Positions 1-7,379 of a stretch of DNA of 64,000 nucleotides are shown piece by piece. Each line of letters begins with the position of its first letter. Within the stretch, counting starts at the first letter, position 1. The position numbers and the translations under genes are program-made. The notes beneath the pieces are model-generated. The model was not told where the DNA came from. It saw nothing but the letters and a program-made list of their open reading frames with translations, and did no database searches. Origin of the DNA: Verrucomicrobiaceae bacterium (GTDB lineage Bacteria; Verrucomicrobiota; Verrucomicrobiia; Verrucomicrobiales; Akkermansiaceae); the NCBI GenBank assembly GCA_027486655.1, contig JAIXOR010000002.1, positions 1 to 64,000 on the forward strand. The letters are read 5' to 3'.

Positions 1-641
1 AGGGTTTCGCGGACCGAGTGATCGGTGATGAGGATGGCGAGGCCGTCGCGGTCGCGGAGTTCGCGGACGATGCGCTGGATGTCCTCGACGGCAATGGGGT
101 CGATGCCAGCGAAGGGCTCGTCGAGCATGAGGAGCTTGGGGTCCGAGCAGAGCGAGCGGGCGATGGCGAGGCGGCGTTTCTCACCGCCGGAGAGGGTGAT
201 GGCGAGGGACTTGGAGAGCTTGGTGATGCCGAAGCGGTCCATCAGGTCGTGGGCGCGGGCGAGGCGGTCCGCGCGGGAGAGACCGGGGCGGGTCTCAAGG
301 ATGGCAAGCAGGTTGTCCAGGACCGAGAGCTTGCGGAAAACGGACTCCTCCTGGGGCAGGTATCCGAGGCCGAGGCGGGCGCGGCGGTGCATGGGCATCC
401 GCGAGATGTCATGGCCCTGAAAGCAGACGGATCCGGCATCGGCGGGGACGAGGCCGGCAATCATGTAGAACGAGGTGGTTTTCCCCGCGCCGTTGGGGCC
501 TAACAGGCCGACGATTTCCCTGGGCTGGACGGTCATCGAGACCCCATCCACCACGGCGCGTCCGCCGTAGGTCTTGCGGAGTCCGCTGGCGTGGAGGACA
601 GCGGTCTCGGTGTGGCAGCAGGTGGAGCCTGGATCGTGCAT
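1..641 (-). CDS. lptB: LPS export ABC transporter ATP-binding protein LptB (C-terminus beyond window)
   Basis: ATPase of the LptB2FG machine that drives lipopolysaccharide from the inner membrane across the periplasm. The reading frame opens at ATG 641-639 and stays open to the window edge, so about 213 of the usual ~240 residues are present. A Walker A motif (GLLGPNGAGKTT) follows an N-terminal strand typical of ABC ATPases, and the last visible residues (LAILITDHSVRETL) match the H-loop region that is characteristic of LptB. It lies 31 bp downstream of the LptC/LptA-like gene and belongs to the same minus-strand run as kdsA, so co-transcription is likely. The start is chosen because it precedes a short linker and the first ABC strand; no strong Shine-Dalgarno is evident. 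Confidence 0.93.
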   Translation of the reverse strand, partial: MHDPGSTCCHTETAVLHASGLRKTYGGRAVVDGVSMTVQPREIVGLLGPNGAGKTTSFYMIAGLVPADAGSVCFQGHDISRMPMHRRARLGLGYLPQEESVFRKLSVLDNLLAILETRPGLSRADRLARAHDLMDRFGITKLSKSLAITLSGGEKRRLAIARSLCSDPKLLMLDEPFAGIDPIAVEDIQRIVRELRDRDGLAILITDHSVRET

Positions 642-672
642 GGGGCTGGCGGGGGGGAGGATGGGGCGAGGG

Positions 673-1947
673 TTACTTCTTTTGCAACTGTTCGAGCGGC
701 AGGATGGTGTCCCACGCGCCTTCGGTATCGAATTTCCCGACCTTGGGATGGATGCGGAGCGTGAGGTTCGGCTGGGTGGCGCGGAGGGCGATGCCGCCCT
801 GGACGACCCATGGGAATCCACCGCTGAGGATGACCTGGTCCTGCTTGACGTTGTAGCTGAAGATGGCACCGCTGGCCTTGATGGGGTCCTTGCCGTCCAC
901 GCCCTTCTGGTCGATGACGATGGCGCCGGTGGCGACGATGCGCTCGACCTCGCCGAACTTGCCGGCGGGTCCGGATTTCTCCTTTTTGTCCTTTTTGTTA
1001 GAGCCGGAGGGATCGCCGGGCTTGGGTTCCTTTTTGCCGAGGAAGATCTTGAGTTCGTTCGCACCGCTCATGTTGAAGCGGGGATCGGAAACGCGGACGT
1101 TTTTCAGATAGACGAAGACGCCTTCGTCGGGATCGAAATACATGCCGCCATCGCAGTGGACGACGGTATCTCCGGGGCCGGGCTGGAGGTCGAGGGGCTT
1201 GGCGGCGGGAGACTCCGCGGGTTTGGCGGAGGCATCGGCGAGCTCGGCTTTCTGAAGGAAGGCCTTGGCGGAGGCGTTGGCAGCCTCGGAGGCGGAGAGG
1301 GCGGAGGAAAGATCCGCGCGGGTCTGGCGATTGGCTTCGGTGAGATCGGCGGCGGCGGGGGCGGCATCGGCGTGGAGGGCGGCTTTCTCCGCATCGCTGA
1401 CCGGCGGGGGGGCTGCGGCGGGGGCCTGGGAAATGAGAGACATCCCGACGAGGCCGGCGCTGCGCAGGAGTGAGGGCTTTGGATGCATGGTGGTCTCGAT
1501 GGGGTTCTGGATCCAGGTGGTGGCGGGTCCGACGAGGAAGCCTTCGCCGGATTCGAAGTCGTAGTGGAGGCCTGCGCCGAGCGCGTTGAGGCGATCGCTG
1601 CGGAGGGTGACCGGCTCGCGGGCGACGATCATGCTGCGGGCCTGATCGAGAGTGGCCGAGGTGAGATCGACGCGGCCGCGGGGTGTCTGGTCGTCGTTGA
1701 AGAACTCGATGGCGATGTGGGAGCCGGCGAATTTCTCGGCATCGACGAGTTTCATCGCCTTGGCCTTGAGGGCGCCCACGAGGCGGTGGTTTTCATCGTA
1801 GCGGGGAAACATCACCTCGTGGAGCTCGCTGCCCTCGGGGAGCATGGAGACGGCGGGGAGTTTCTTCTTCCTGAGCAGCGGCAGGTCGTCCTCCGCAGCG
1901 TGGAGCGCGGGGAGGAGCAAGAGCAGGACTGGCAGGGCGGGGCGCAA
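673..1947 (-). CDS. LptC/LptA-like periplasmic LPS-transport protein (two-part, 424 aa)
   Basis: Predicted exported protein with a TTG start and a hydrophobic signal sequence (RPALPVLLLLLPALHA). The first ~150 residues contain an LptC-like stretch of short beta strands. After an Ala-rich, probably helical linker of about 80 residues, the C-terminal ~180 residues form a second OstA/LptA-like region (for example DGGMYFDPDEGVFVYL and GEVERIVATGAIVIDQKG). LptA and LptC share the same beta-jellyroll fold and bridge the periplasm between LptBFG and LptD. Position between kdsA and lptB, with gaps of 21 and 31 bp, strongly supports an LPS-bridge role. The length, about twice that of a normal LptA or LptC, suggests a fused bridge subunit. 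That reading is inference; a plain verrucomicrobial LptA variant is the alternative. Confidence 0.75.
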   Translation of the reverse strand: MRPALPVLLLLLPALHAAEDDLPLLRKKKLPAVSMLPEGSELHEVMFPRYDENHRLVGALKAKAMKLVDAEKFAGSHIAIEFFNDDQTPRGRVDLTSATLDQARSMIVAREPVTLRSDRLNALGAGLHYDFESGEGFLVGPATTWIQNPIETTMHPKPSLLRSAGLVGMSLISQAPAAAPPPVSDAEKAALHADAAPAAADLTEANRQTRADLSSALSASEAANASAKAFLQKAELADASAKPAESPAAKPLDLQPGPGDTVVHCDGGMYFDPDEGVFVYLKNVRVSDPRFNMSGANELKIFLGKKEPKPGDPSGSNKKDKKEKSGPAGKFGEVERIVATGAIVIDQKGVDGKDPIKASGAIFSYNVKQDQVILSGGFPWVVQGGIALRATQPNLTLRIHPKVGKFDTEGAWDTILPLEQLQKK

Positions 1948-1968
1948 GAGCGAGGGGGAAATGACGGA

Positions 1969-2787
1969 TCAGTGCGCCGCGTGATGGATGGCGATGAGCT
2001 TGATGAGGAGGTCCTCGATGAACTCGAGGGGGATCTGGTTCGGCCCGTCCGACATGGCATTGGCGGGATCCGAGTGGACTTCCATGAACAAGCCGTCGAC
2101 GCCGGTGGCGACGGCGGCGCGGGCGAGGACGGGGGCGAGTTCGCCATCCCCGCCGGTGGCCCCGCCGAGGCCGCCGGGGCGCTGGACGGAGTGGGTGGCA
2201 TCGAAGATGACGGGCAGGCCTTCCTTGCGCATCCAGTAGAGCGAGCGCATGTCAGCGACGAGGTTGTTGTAGCCGAAGGTGGTGCCGCGTTCGGTGATGA
2301 GGAAGCGTTCGCAGCCGAAGGCGCGCATTTTGCCGGCGATGTTCACCGTGTCCCAAGGGGCGAGAAACTGGCCCTTCTTGATATTGACGGCGCGGCCGGT
2401 CTTGGCGGCGGCTTCAAGCATGTCGGTCTGGCGGCAAAGGAAAGCGGGGATCTGGAGGAGGTCGATGTGTTCGGCGGCGATTTCCGCCTGTTCCTCGGTG
2501 TGGATGTCGGTGGTCACCGGGACGCCGAGCTCCTTGGAGATTTCCCCCAGGATGCGGCAGCCTTCCTTGATGCCGGGGCCGCGGAAGGAATCGACGGACG
2601 TGCGGTTTGCCTTGTCGAAGGAGGCCTTGAAAAGGAAGTGGATGCCGGTGCGGTCGGCGATTTCCTTGAGGGATCGCGCCATTTCCCAGGCGAAGGACTC
2701 GGATTCGAGGGCGCAGGGGCCGAGGATGAAGAACGGCACGGGGCCGCCGACGGGGACATTGCCGATGTTGAAGGGCTCGAAGGACAT
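1969..2787 (-). CDS. kdsA: 3-deoxy-8-phosphooctulonate synthase (Kdo-8-P synthase)
   Basis: Condenses phosphoenolpyruvate with arabinose 5-phosphate to give Kdo 8-phosphate, the committed step of Kdo synthesis for the LPS inner core; cytoplasmic. The 272-residue length is normal. Recognisable family blocks include FILGPCALES near residue 20, FKASFDKANRTS near 55, GVPVTTDIHTEEQ near 90, the LQIPAFLCRQTD segment and the FDATHSVQRPGG motif near the C-terminus. The KANRTS and DATHSVQ signatures separate KdsA from DAHP synthases. It heads, after DUF1844, the kdsA-lptC/A-lptB run on the minus strand, an arrangement also found in proteobacterial LPS loci. Confidence 0.97.
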   Translation of the reverse strand: MSFEPFNIGNVPVGGPVPFFILGPCALESESFAWEMARSLKEIADRTGIHFLFKASFDKANRTSVDSFRGPGIKEGCRILGEISKELGVPVTTDIHTEEQAEIAAEHIDLLQIPAFLCRQTDMLEAAAKTGRAVNIKKGQFLAPWDTVNIAGKMRAFGCERFLITERGTTFGYNNLVADMRSLYWMRKEGLPVIFDATHSVQRPGGLGGATGGDGELAPVLARAAVATGVDGLFMEVHSDPANAMSDGPNQIPLEFIEDLLIKLIAIHHAAH

Positions 2788-2819
2788 GGATGTGGGAAAA
2801 TCAGGGAGAAAAATCGGGA

Positions 2820-3092
2820 TCAGGCCTGCTCGGCGGCGAGGGCGGATTGGTAGAGCGGCTTGAGGTTATCGATCGCGGTATCGAGGAGTTTCGTTTCGGA
2901 AGCTGTGAGATTCCCGCGGGTTTTGGAAGCCAGCATTTCCAGCGAATCGATCACGGATTTCGCGGCGCGCAGGTTGACGGACTTCACCCCGCTGGCCGGA
3001 TTGGGGATCTGGCCGAGGAACAACCCGGCATTCTGCGCTTGGAGAATCACGAATTCACTGAATCTGGGGTCCGCTTCGGGGAAGTCTGCCAT
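2820..3092 (-). CDS. DUF1844 family small protein
   Basis: A 90-residue protein with no signal peptide or membrane segment. It has the DUF1844 pattern: an FSEFVILQAQNAGLFLGQIPNP stretch written here only in part (FVILQAQNAGLFLG), then a predicted helical hairpin (AKSVIDSLEMLASKTRGNLT) and a C-terminal helix. DUF1844 proteins of unknown function are common in Verrucomicrobiota, Planctomycetota and Myxococcota and often sit near translation or envelope genes. It is 32 bp upstream of kdsA on the same strand and is divergent from prfC across a 291-bp region with two hairpins. Molecular function is unknown. Confidence 0.85.
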   Translation of the reverse strand: MADFPEADPRFSEFVILQAQNAGLFLGQIPNPASGVKSVNLRAAKSVIDSLEMLASKTRGNLTASETKLLDTAIDNLKPLYQSALAAEQA

Positions 3093-3199
3093 GCCGCGAG
3101 ACTAGGGGGTAAATTCCGGCCCGCAAAGTGCAAAGCCGCCGCTTTCTACGTGATCACGGCATGGCCTGTGGCCGAAAATGGGATACAAAGGAATTGTCG

Positions 3200-3236
3200 C
3201 CGCGAGGACCGGTCCCCCCCCCGAAGGGTCCCGCGG
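3200..3236. promoter_or_regulatory. Hairpin with one-base bulge upstream of prfC
   Basis: Arms ccgcgaggacc (3200-3210) and ggtcccgcgg (3227-3236) pair over ten base pairs, leaving A3205 bulged and a 16-base C-rich loop. It lies in the divergent region between DUF1844 (minus) and prfC (plus), so it is not placed as a terminator for either. Role unknown; it may be a leader structure of prfC. Confidence 0.5.
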
Positions 3237-3267
3237 AACCAACGACACACTCCCCCCAATCAACGGT

Positions 3268-3305
3268 CGGCGGATGAAGGAGGCTCCCCCCTCTTTCATC
3301 CGCCG
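3268..3305. promoter_or_regulatory. Strong 16-bp hairpin upstream of prfC
   Basis: An eleven-base perfect inverted repeat (cggcggatgaa / ttcatccgccg) extends inward through a G-T wobble and four more pairs to a 16-bp stem with a six-base loop. It sits 79 bp upstream of the prfC start in the divergent intergenic region. No T-run follows, so it is more likely a leader RNA structure or a protein site than an intrinsic terminator. Confidence 0.6.
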
Positions 3306-3383
3306 ATCCATTTCCGGCCAGCGGGCTGCGGGCCATCGGTGCTTGATCGGGCGCGCCGCGGCGGCTAGCCCTGCGGGCCGCCG

Positions 3384-5030
3384 ATGTCCGCCTCCTCCTA
3401 CGCCATCCCCTCGCCCGCGCTCCAGCGCGAGGTGAAACGCCGCCGATCCTTCGCGATCATCTCCCACCCGGACGCGGGGAAAACCACGCTCACCGAGAAG
3501 TTCCTGCTCTACGGCGGAGCCCTCCAGCTCGCCGGCAGCGTCACCGCCCGCAAAAACCAGCGCGCAACCACCTCGGACTGGATGGAGCTCGAAAAACAGC
3601 GCGGCATCTCGGTTTCCTCCACGGTGCTCCAGTTCGAATACAAGGACTGCGTCGTCAACATCCTCGACACACCCGGTCACAAGGACTTCTCGGAAGACAC
3701 CTATCGCGTGCTGACCGCCGTGGACGCCGCCGTGATGGTGGTGGACGCCGGCAAGGGCATCGAAAGCCAGACCCGCAAGCTCTTCGATGTATGCCGCCGC
3801 CGCGGCGTGCCGATCTTCACCTTCATGAACAAGCTGGACCGCCCGGCCCGGCCCACGCTTGACCTGCTCGACGAGCTGGAAAACGTGCTCGGCATCCATG
3901 CCTTCCCCGTCAACTGGCCACTCGGCGACGGCCCGCGCTTCAAGGGCGTGTACGATCGCGAGAACCGCCAGGTCCACCTCTTCGAACGCACCGCCCACGG
4001 CGCCTTCCGCGCGCCGGTGGCCGTCAGCGGCATCGAGGATGACACCGTGAGGTCGGCCATCGATCCCGGCGTCTATCAGCAGGTGTGCGACGAGCTCGAA
4101 CTGCTGGAGGGAGCCGGCGCGGACTTCGATGTGGAAAAGGTGCTCTCCGGGGAACTCACGCCGGTTTTCTTCGGCAGCGCGGCCAACAACTTCGGCGTGC
4201 AGCTTTTGTTAGACCGTTTCCTGGAACTCGCCCCCCCTCCCCTGCCACGCGGCGGCGGGGACTCGCTCATCGATCCGGCCTCCGCGGAGTTCTCCGCCTT
4301 TGTCTTCAAGATCCAGGCGAACATGAACCCGAAACACCGCGACCGCGTGGCCTTCGTGCGTGTGGTCTCCGGAAAATTCGAGAGGGACATGAACGTGCTC
4401 AACACCCGCAGCGGCGAACGCATGCGCCTCGGCAACTCCCAACGCCTCTTCGCCCGCGATCGCGAAACGGTGGATGACGCCTACGCAGGTGATGTCGTCG
4501 GCCTCGTTGGCAACTACGACCTGCTCATCGGCGACACGCTGGCCTCCTCGGCCGGGGTCGTGTTCGACGAGATCCCGCGTTTCGCCCCGGAGTGTTTCTC
4601 CTACCTGCACAACAAGAGCACCGCGAAATACAAACGCTTCCGCGACGGTCTCCAGCAGCTACTCAAGGAAGGTGTGGCCAGCGAGTTCCAGCTTCTCGAC
4701 GCCGGCCCGTCCCAGGTGCCTCTGTTAGGCGCGGTGGGCCCGCTCCAGTTCGAGGTGCTGCAATACCGGCTGGAGGGAGAATACGCCGCGGAAACCCGGC
4801 TGGAGCCCGCCTCGTGGTCGCTCGCCCGCTGGCTCAAGCCGAAGGAGGGCGATCCACTCGCGCCCGACGCACGGCCGTCCCTCTCACTCGGCACCACACT
4901 GGCCCGCGATGCCAACGGCTGGCTCGTCGCCCTGCTGCCCAGCGAATGGGCGCTCAAGACCTTCACCGACAAAAACGAGGACTGGACCATCTCCGAGCAA
5001 CCCTTCGCCCCGCCCAGCGCCGTGCGGTGA
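3384..5030 (+). CDS. prfC: Peptide chain release factor 3 (RF3)
   Basis: Class II release factor, a translational GTPase that recycles RF1/RF2 after termination. Family landmarks in order: P-loop SHPDAGKTTLTEK (~residue 27), the switch I region with QRGISVSS, switch II DTPGHKDFSEDTYR (RF3-specific, where EF-G has DTPGHVDF), NKLDRPAR, then domains II and III with VPLLGAVGPLQFEVLQYR. The length of 548 residues is slightly above the usual ~530, with a short C-terminal extension. The start at 3384 gives the normal N-terminus, with basic residues KRRRSFAII just before the P-loop. The upstream region holds two hairpins. Confidence 0.96.
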   Translation: MSASSYAIPSPALQREVKRRRSFAIISHPDAGKTTLTEKFLLYGGALQLAGSVTARKNQRATTSDWMELEKQRGISVSSTVLQFEYKDCVVNILDTPGHKDFSEDTYRVLTAVDAAVMVVDAGKGIESQTRKLFDVCRRRGVPIFTFMNKLDRPARPTLDLLDELENVLGIHAFPVNWPLGDGPRFKGVYDRENRQVHLFERTAHGAFRAPVAVSGIEDDTVRSAIDPGVYQQVCDELELLEGAGADFDVEKVLSGELTPVFFGSAANNFGVQLLLDRFLELAPPPLPRGGGDSLIDPASAEFSAFVFKIQANMNPKHRDRVAFVRVVSGKFERDMNVLNTRSGERMRLGNSQRLFARDRETVDDAYAGDVVGLVGNYDLLIGDTLASSAGVVFDEIPRFAPECFSYLHNKSTAKYKRFRDGLQQLLKEGVASEFQLLDAGPSQVPLLGAVGPLQFEVLQYRLEGEYAAETRLEPASWSLARWLKPKEGDPLAPDARPSLSLGTTLARDANGWLVALLPSEWALKTFTDKNEDWTISEQPFAPPSAVR

Positions 5031-5086
5031 CAGCGCCACACGCGGCAGACAAATCCCTCCATCCGCGGCGCTTCCGTCTCCGAACG

Positions 5087-6079
5087 ATGAAAGCGCCCCG
5101 TCTCACCCTCCTCGCTGCCTGCCTGCTCACCGCCGCGCTTCCCGCAGCCGGCCGCGAGCCCGCGCGCGATCTCAAGGATCTCACCCGCCTCCAGCAGCAG
5201 GTCGAGGACGTCTCGAAACGCGTCCTGCCCTCCACCGTGGCCCTCATTTCCGAGAAAACCGGCTCATCCGGATCAGGGGTCATCACCTCCGCCGAGGGAC
5301 TCATCCTCAGCGCCGCCCACGTCGTCCAGGGCGCGGATGAATTGCTCGTCGTCTTCCCCGATGGCAAGCAGGTCAAAGGCAAGGTCCTCGGCGCGAACTA
5401 CTCCAGAGACATCGCCATGGTCAAAATCACCGATCCCGGGAAATGGCCCTACGTCGATCTCGGCGAGTCCAAGTCACTCGAAGCGGGCGACTGGGTGATC
5501 GCGCTCGGGCACTCCGCCGGCTTCGATCCCGCACGCACGCCGCCGGTCCGCTTCGGCCGCGTGATTTCGAAAGGCCCGGGCACCTTCCTCACCACCGACT
5601 GCACCCTCATCGGCGGTGATTCTGGCGGCCCGCTCTTCAATCTCGATGGCAAGCTCATCGGCATCCATTCGTCCATCGGCAAGACCCTCGCCAACAACAA
5701 CCATGCCGGCATCAGCGGCTTCCGCGATGACTGGGACCGCCTCATCGCCGGCGAGACCTGGGGTGAACTCTCCCTCAACCCCTTCGCCAATCCCGAAATG
5801 CCCGTGCTCGGCATCGGCATCGGCGTGCTCCGCGGAGCAAAGGGCGTGCTCGTCCCCAGCGTCGTGCCCGCGTCTCCGGCCGCCGCCGCCGGAGTCCGCC
5901 CCGGCGACCTCATCACCTCGCTCGACGGCAGCCCGGTCACCGAGGGCGGCGAACTCCTCCAGCTGCTCGCCAAACGCCAGGCCGGCGACAAGGTGAAGCT
6001 CGGCATCGTGCGCGACAGCCGTGAAATCGACGTCACCGTCACCCTCAAACGCCGCAACGAGCTCTTCGAAGAACGCTGA
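5087..6079 (+). CDS. HtrA/DegP-like periplasmic serine protease with one PDZ domain
   Basis: Exported 330-residue trypsin-fold protease. A signal peptide (APRLTLLAACLLTAALPAAG) is followed by the protease domain with an intact triad: His78 in LSAAHVVQG, Asp108 in SRDIAMVKI and Ser179 in GGDSGGPLF. One C-terminal PDZ domain (about residues 240-325) contains AAAAGVRPGDLI. The ATG at 5087 is chosen because it begins the signal peptide; the frame stays open far upstream inside prfC, but that part is not coding. Expected role is envelope protein quality control or regulated proteolysis. Its stop overlaps the next start in a TGATG junction, so it is translationally coupled to a degenerate homologue. 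Confidence 0.9.
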   Translation: MKAPRLTLLAACLLTAALPAAGREPARDLKDLTRLQQQVEDVSKRVLPSTVALISEKTGSSGSGVITSAEGLILSAAHVVQGADELLVVFPDGKQVKGKVLGANYSRDIAMVKITDPGKWPYVDLGESKSLEAGDWVIALGHSAGFDPARTPPVRFGRVISKGPGTFLTTDCTLIGGDSGGPLFNLDGKLIGIHSSIGKTLANNNHAGISGFRDDWDRLIAGETWGELSLNPFANPEMPVLGIGIGVLRGAKGVLVPSVVPASPAAAAGVRPGDLITSLDGSPVTEGGELLQLLAKRQAGDKVKLGIVRDSREIDVTVTLKRRNELFEER

Positions 6080-7314
6080 TGCGCCCCATCCCACGCCACG
6101 CCATGAAAGGTCCGCTCATTCTGTTAGCCTCATCCCTGCTCATCCACGGAGCCGCCTCCGCCCAGGACGACATTCCGCTCCTCATCCCCGAGGAACGCGA
6201 GAAGGTGGACGCCCAGACCGATGAATTCAACAACGCCATCAAGCCCGCACTCGCGGAGGCATCCAAGTCCGCCGTGCGCATCTGGTCCGGAAAACGCAGG
6301 CTCGCCTACGGCACCGTCGTCACCGATGGCTCGAAGATCCTCACCAAGTGGAGCGAGGTCGCCCGCGCCGGTGGCAGCCTGCTCGTCGAGGCCGGCAATG
6401 GCGAAACCCGCAGCGCCAAGGTCGCAGGGGTTTACGAGGATGAAGACCTCGCTCTGTTAGAAATTGCCGGTGCGCCGCTCACTCCCGTCCGCTGGAGCCC
6501 TGAGAAACCCGCGCTCGGCAGCTTCCTCGCCGCTCCCCAGCCGGATGGCCGCCCCGCCGCCTTCGGTGTGGTCAGCGTGCTGGAGCGCAACCTGCGCGAG
6601 ACCGACCAGGCCTTCCTCGGCGTGGAGGGTGACCCGGATTTCAAAGGCCCCGGCGTGCGCATCACCGGCTTCGCCGAGCCCTCCGGCGCCTCCGCCGCCG
6701 GCCTGCGCCGCGGCGACATCATCCTCAAGGTCGGCGAGCGGCCGGTGTCCGGGCTGTTAGAACTCAAGAACTCGCTCAACGGCATCACCCCGGGCACCAC
6801 CGTCAAGGTCATCGCCAAGGCTGCGGATGGCGAGAAAACCTTCGATGTCGTGCTCGGCAGCCGCCCGGACTTCCCGGACTTCCTCGGCGACCGCCTGCGC
6901 GTGATGGAACGCATGGGCGGCCCGCTCAGCCGCGTCCGCGACTCCTTCGGAAATGCCATTCAGAGCGACATGCGCCCGCGCCCGGACCAGATCGGCGGCC
7001 CCGTCGCGGATCTCAAGGGAGGCGTGATCGGCATCACCCTCGCCCGGGCGGACCGCACCCGTTCGTTCATAATGCCCGCCGAGGCCGTGGAGAAGTTGTT
7101 AGAAAAACCCGGCACCGATCCATCGCTCGCCTCGGTGCGCCAACCGGAAGAGACCGCCGCCGTTCCCGTCCAGGGCCGTCGCGGTGAACCACGCCCGCGC
7201 ATGGTCCCACCGGCCGCCTCCGAGGAACGCATGCGCCGCCACCTTTCCGAGATGCAACGCCTCATGGATCACATGCGCGAGGAAATGGACGCCCTCGAGA
7301 ACGGCCGACGTTGA
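6079..7314 (+). CDS. HtrA-like pseudoprotease with an internal PDZ domain
   Basis: Exported 411-residue protein. The first ATG overlaps the upstream stop; an ATG at 6103 gives a cleaner signal peptide (KGPLILLASSLLIHGAASA). The N-terminal half resembles the first barrel of HtrA, but the catalytic His position reads ILTKWSEVAR (Ser92 instead of His). The Asp is kept (Asp123 in EDLALLEI). A PDZ-like domain (about 181-262, SGASAAGLRRGDIILKVG) comes next. After it, a segment resembling the second barrel appears, in which the GNSGGPL motif reads PDQIGGPVADLKG, so the nucleophile is Ile305. It is therefore probably non-catalytic, acting as a partner, decoy or sensor for the upstream protease. A Pro/Arg-rich linker and a C-terminal helix complete it. 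Confidence 0.8.
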   Translation: MRPIPRHAMKGPLILLASSLLIHGAASAQDDIPLLIPEEREKVDAQTDEFNNAIKPALAEASKSAVRIWSGKRRLAYGTVVTDGSKILTKWSEVARAGGSLLVEAGNGETRSAKVAGVYEDEDLALLEIAGAPLTPVRWSPEKPALGSFLAAPQPDGRPAAFGVVSVLERNLRETDQAFLGVEGDPDFKGPGVRITGFAEPSGASAAGLRRGDIILKVGERPVSGLLELKNSLNGITPGTTVKVIAKAADGEKTFDVVLGSRPDFPDFLGDRLRVMERMGGPLSRVRDSFGNAIQSDMRPRPDQIGGPVADLKGGVIGITLARADRTRSFIMPAEAVEKLLEKPGTDPSLASVRQPEETAAVPVQGRRGEPRPRMVPPAASEERMRRHLSEMQRLMDHMREEMDALENGRR

Positions 7315-7379
7315 TTTTTTGCCGCATCCTCCGCAGGCGGCGTGCGCTTCGGTCAAGACACGCGGGTTAGGCTGGAGGC

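Noticed and set aside
1483..2853. Long plus-strand open frame of 456 codons
   Set aside because: It is antisense to kdsA and the LptC/LptA-like gene, has a Gly/Ala/Val/Glu-rich composition typical of a high-GC shadow frame, and no family similarity.
4592..5086. N-terminal extension of the HtrA-like protease
   Set aside because: The open frame runs through prfC in another frame; the signal peptide begins at 5087.
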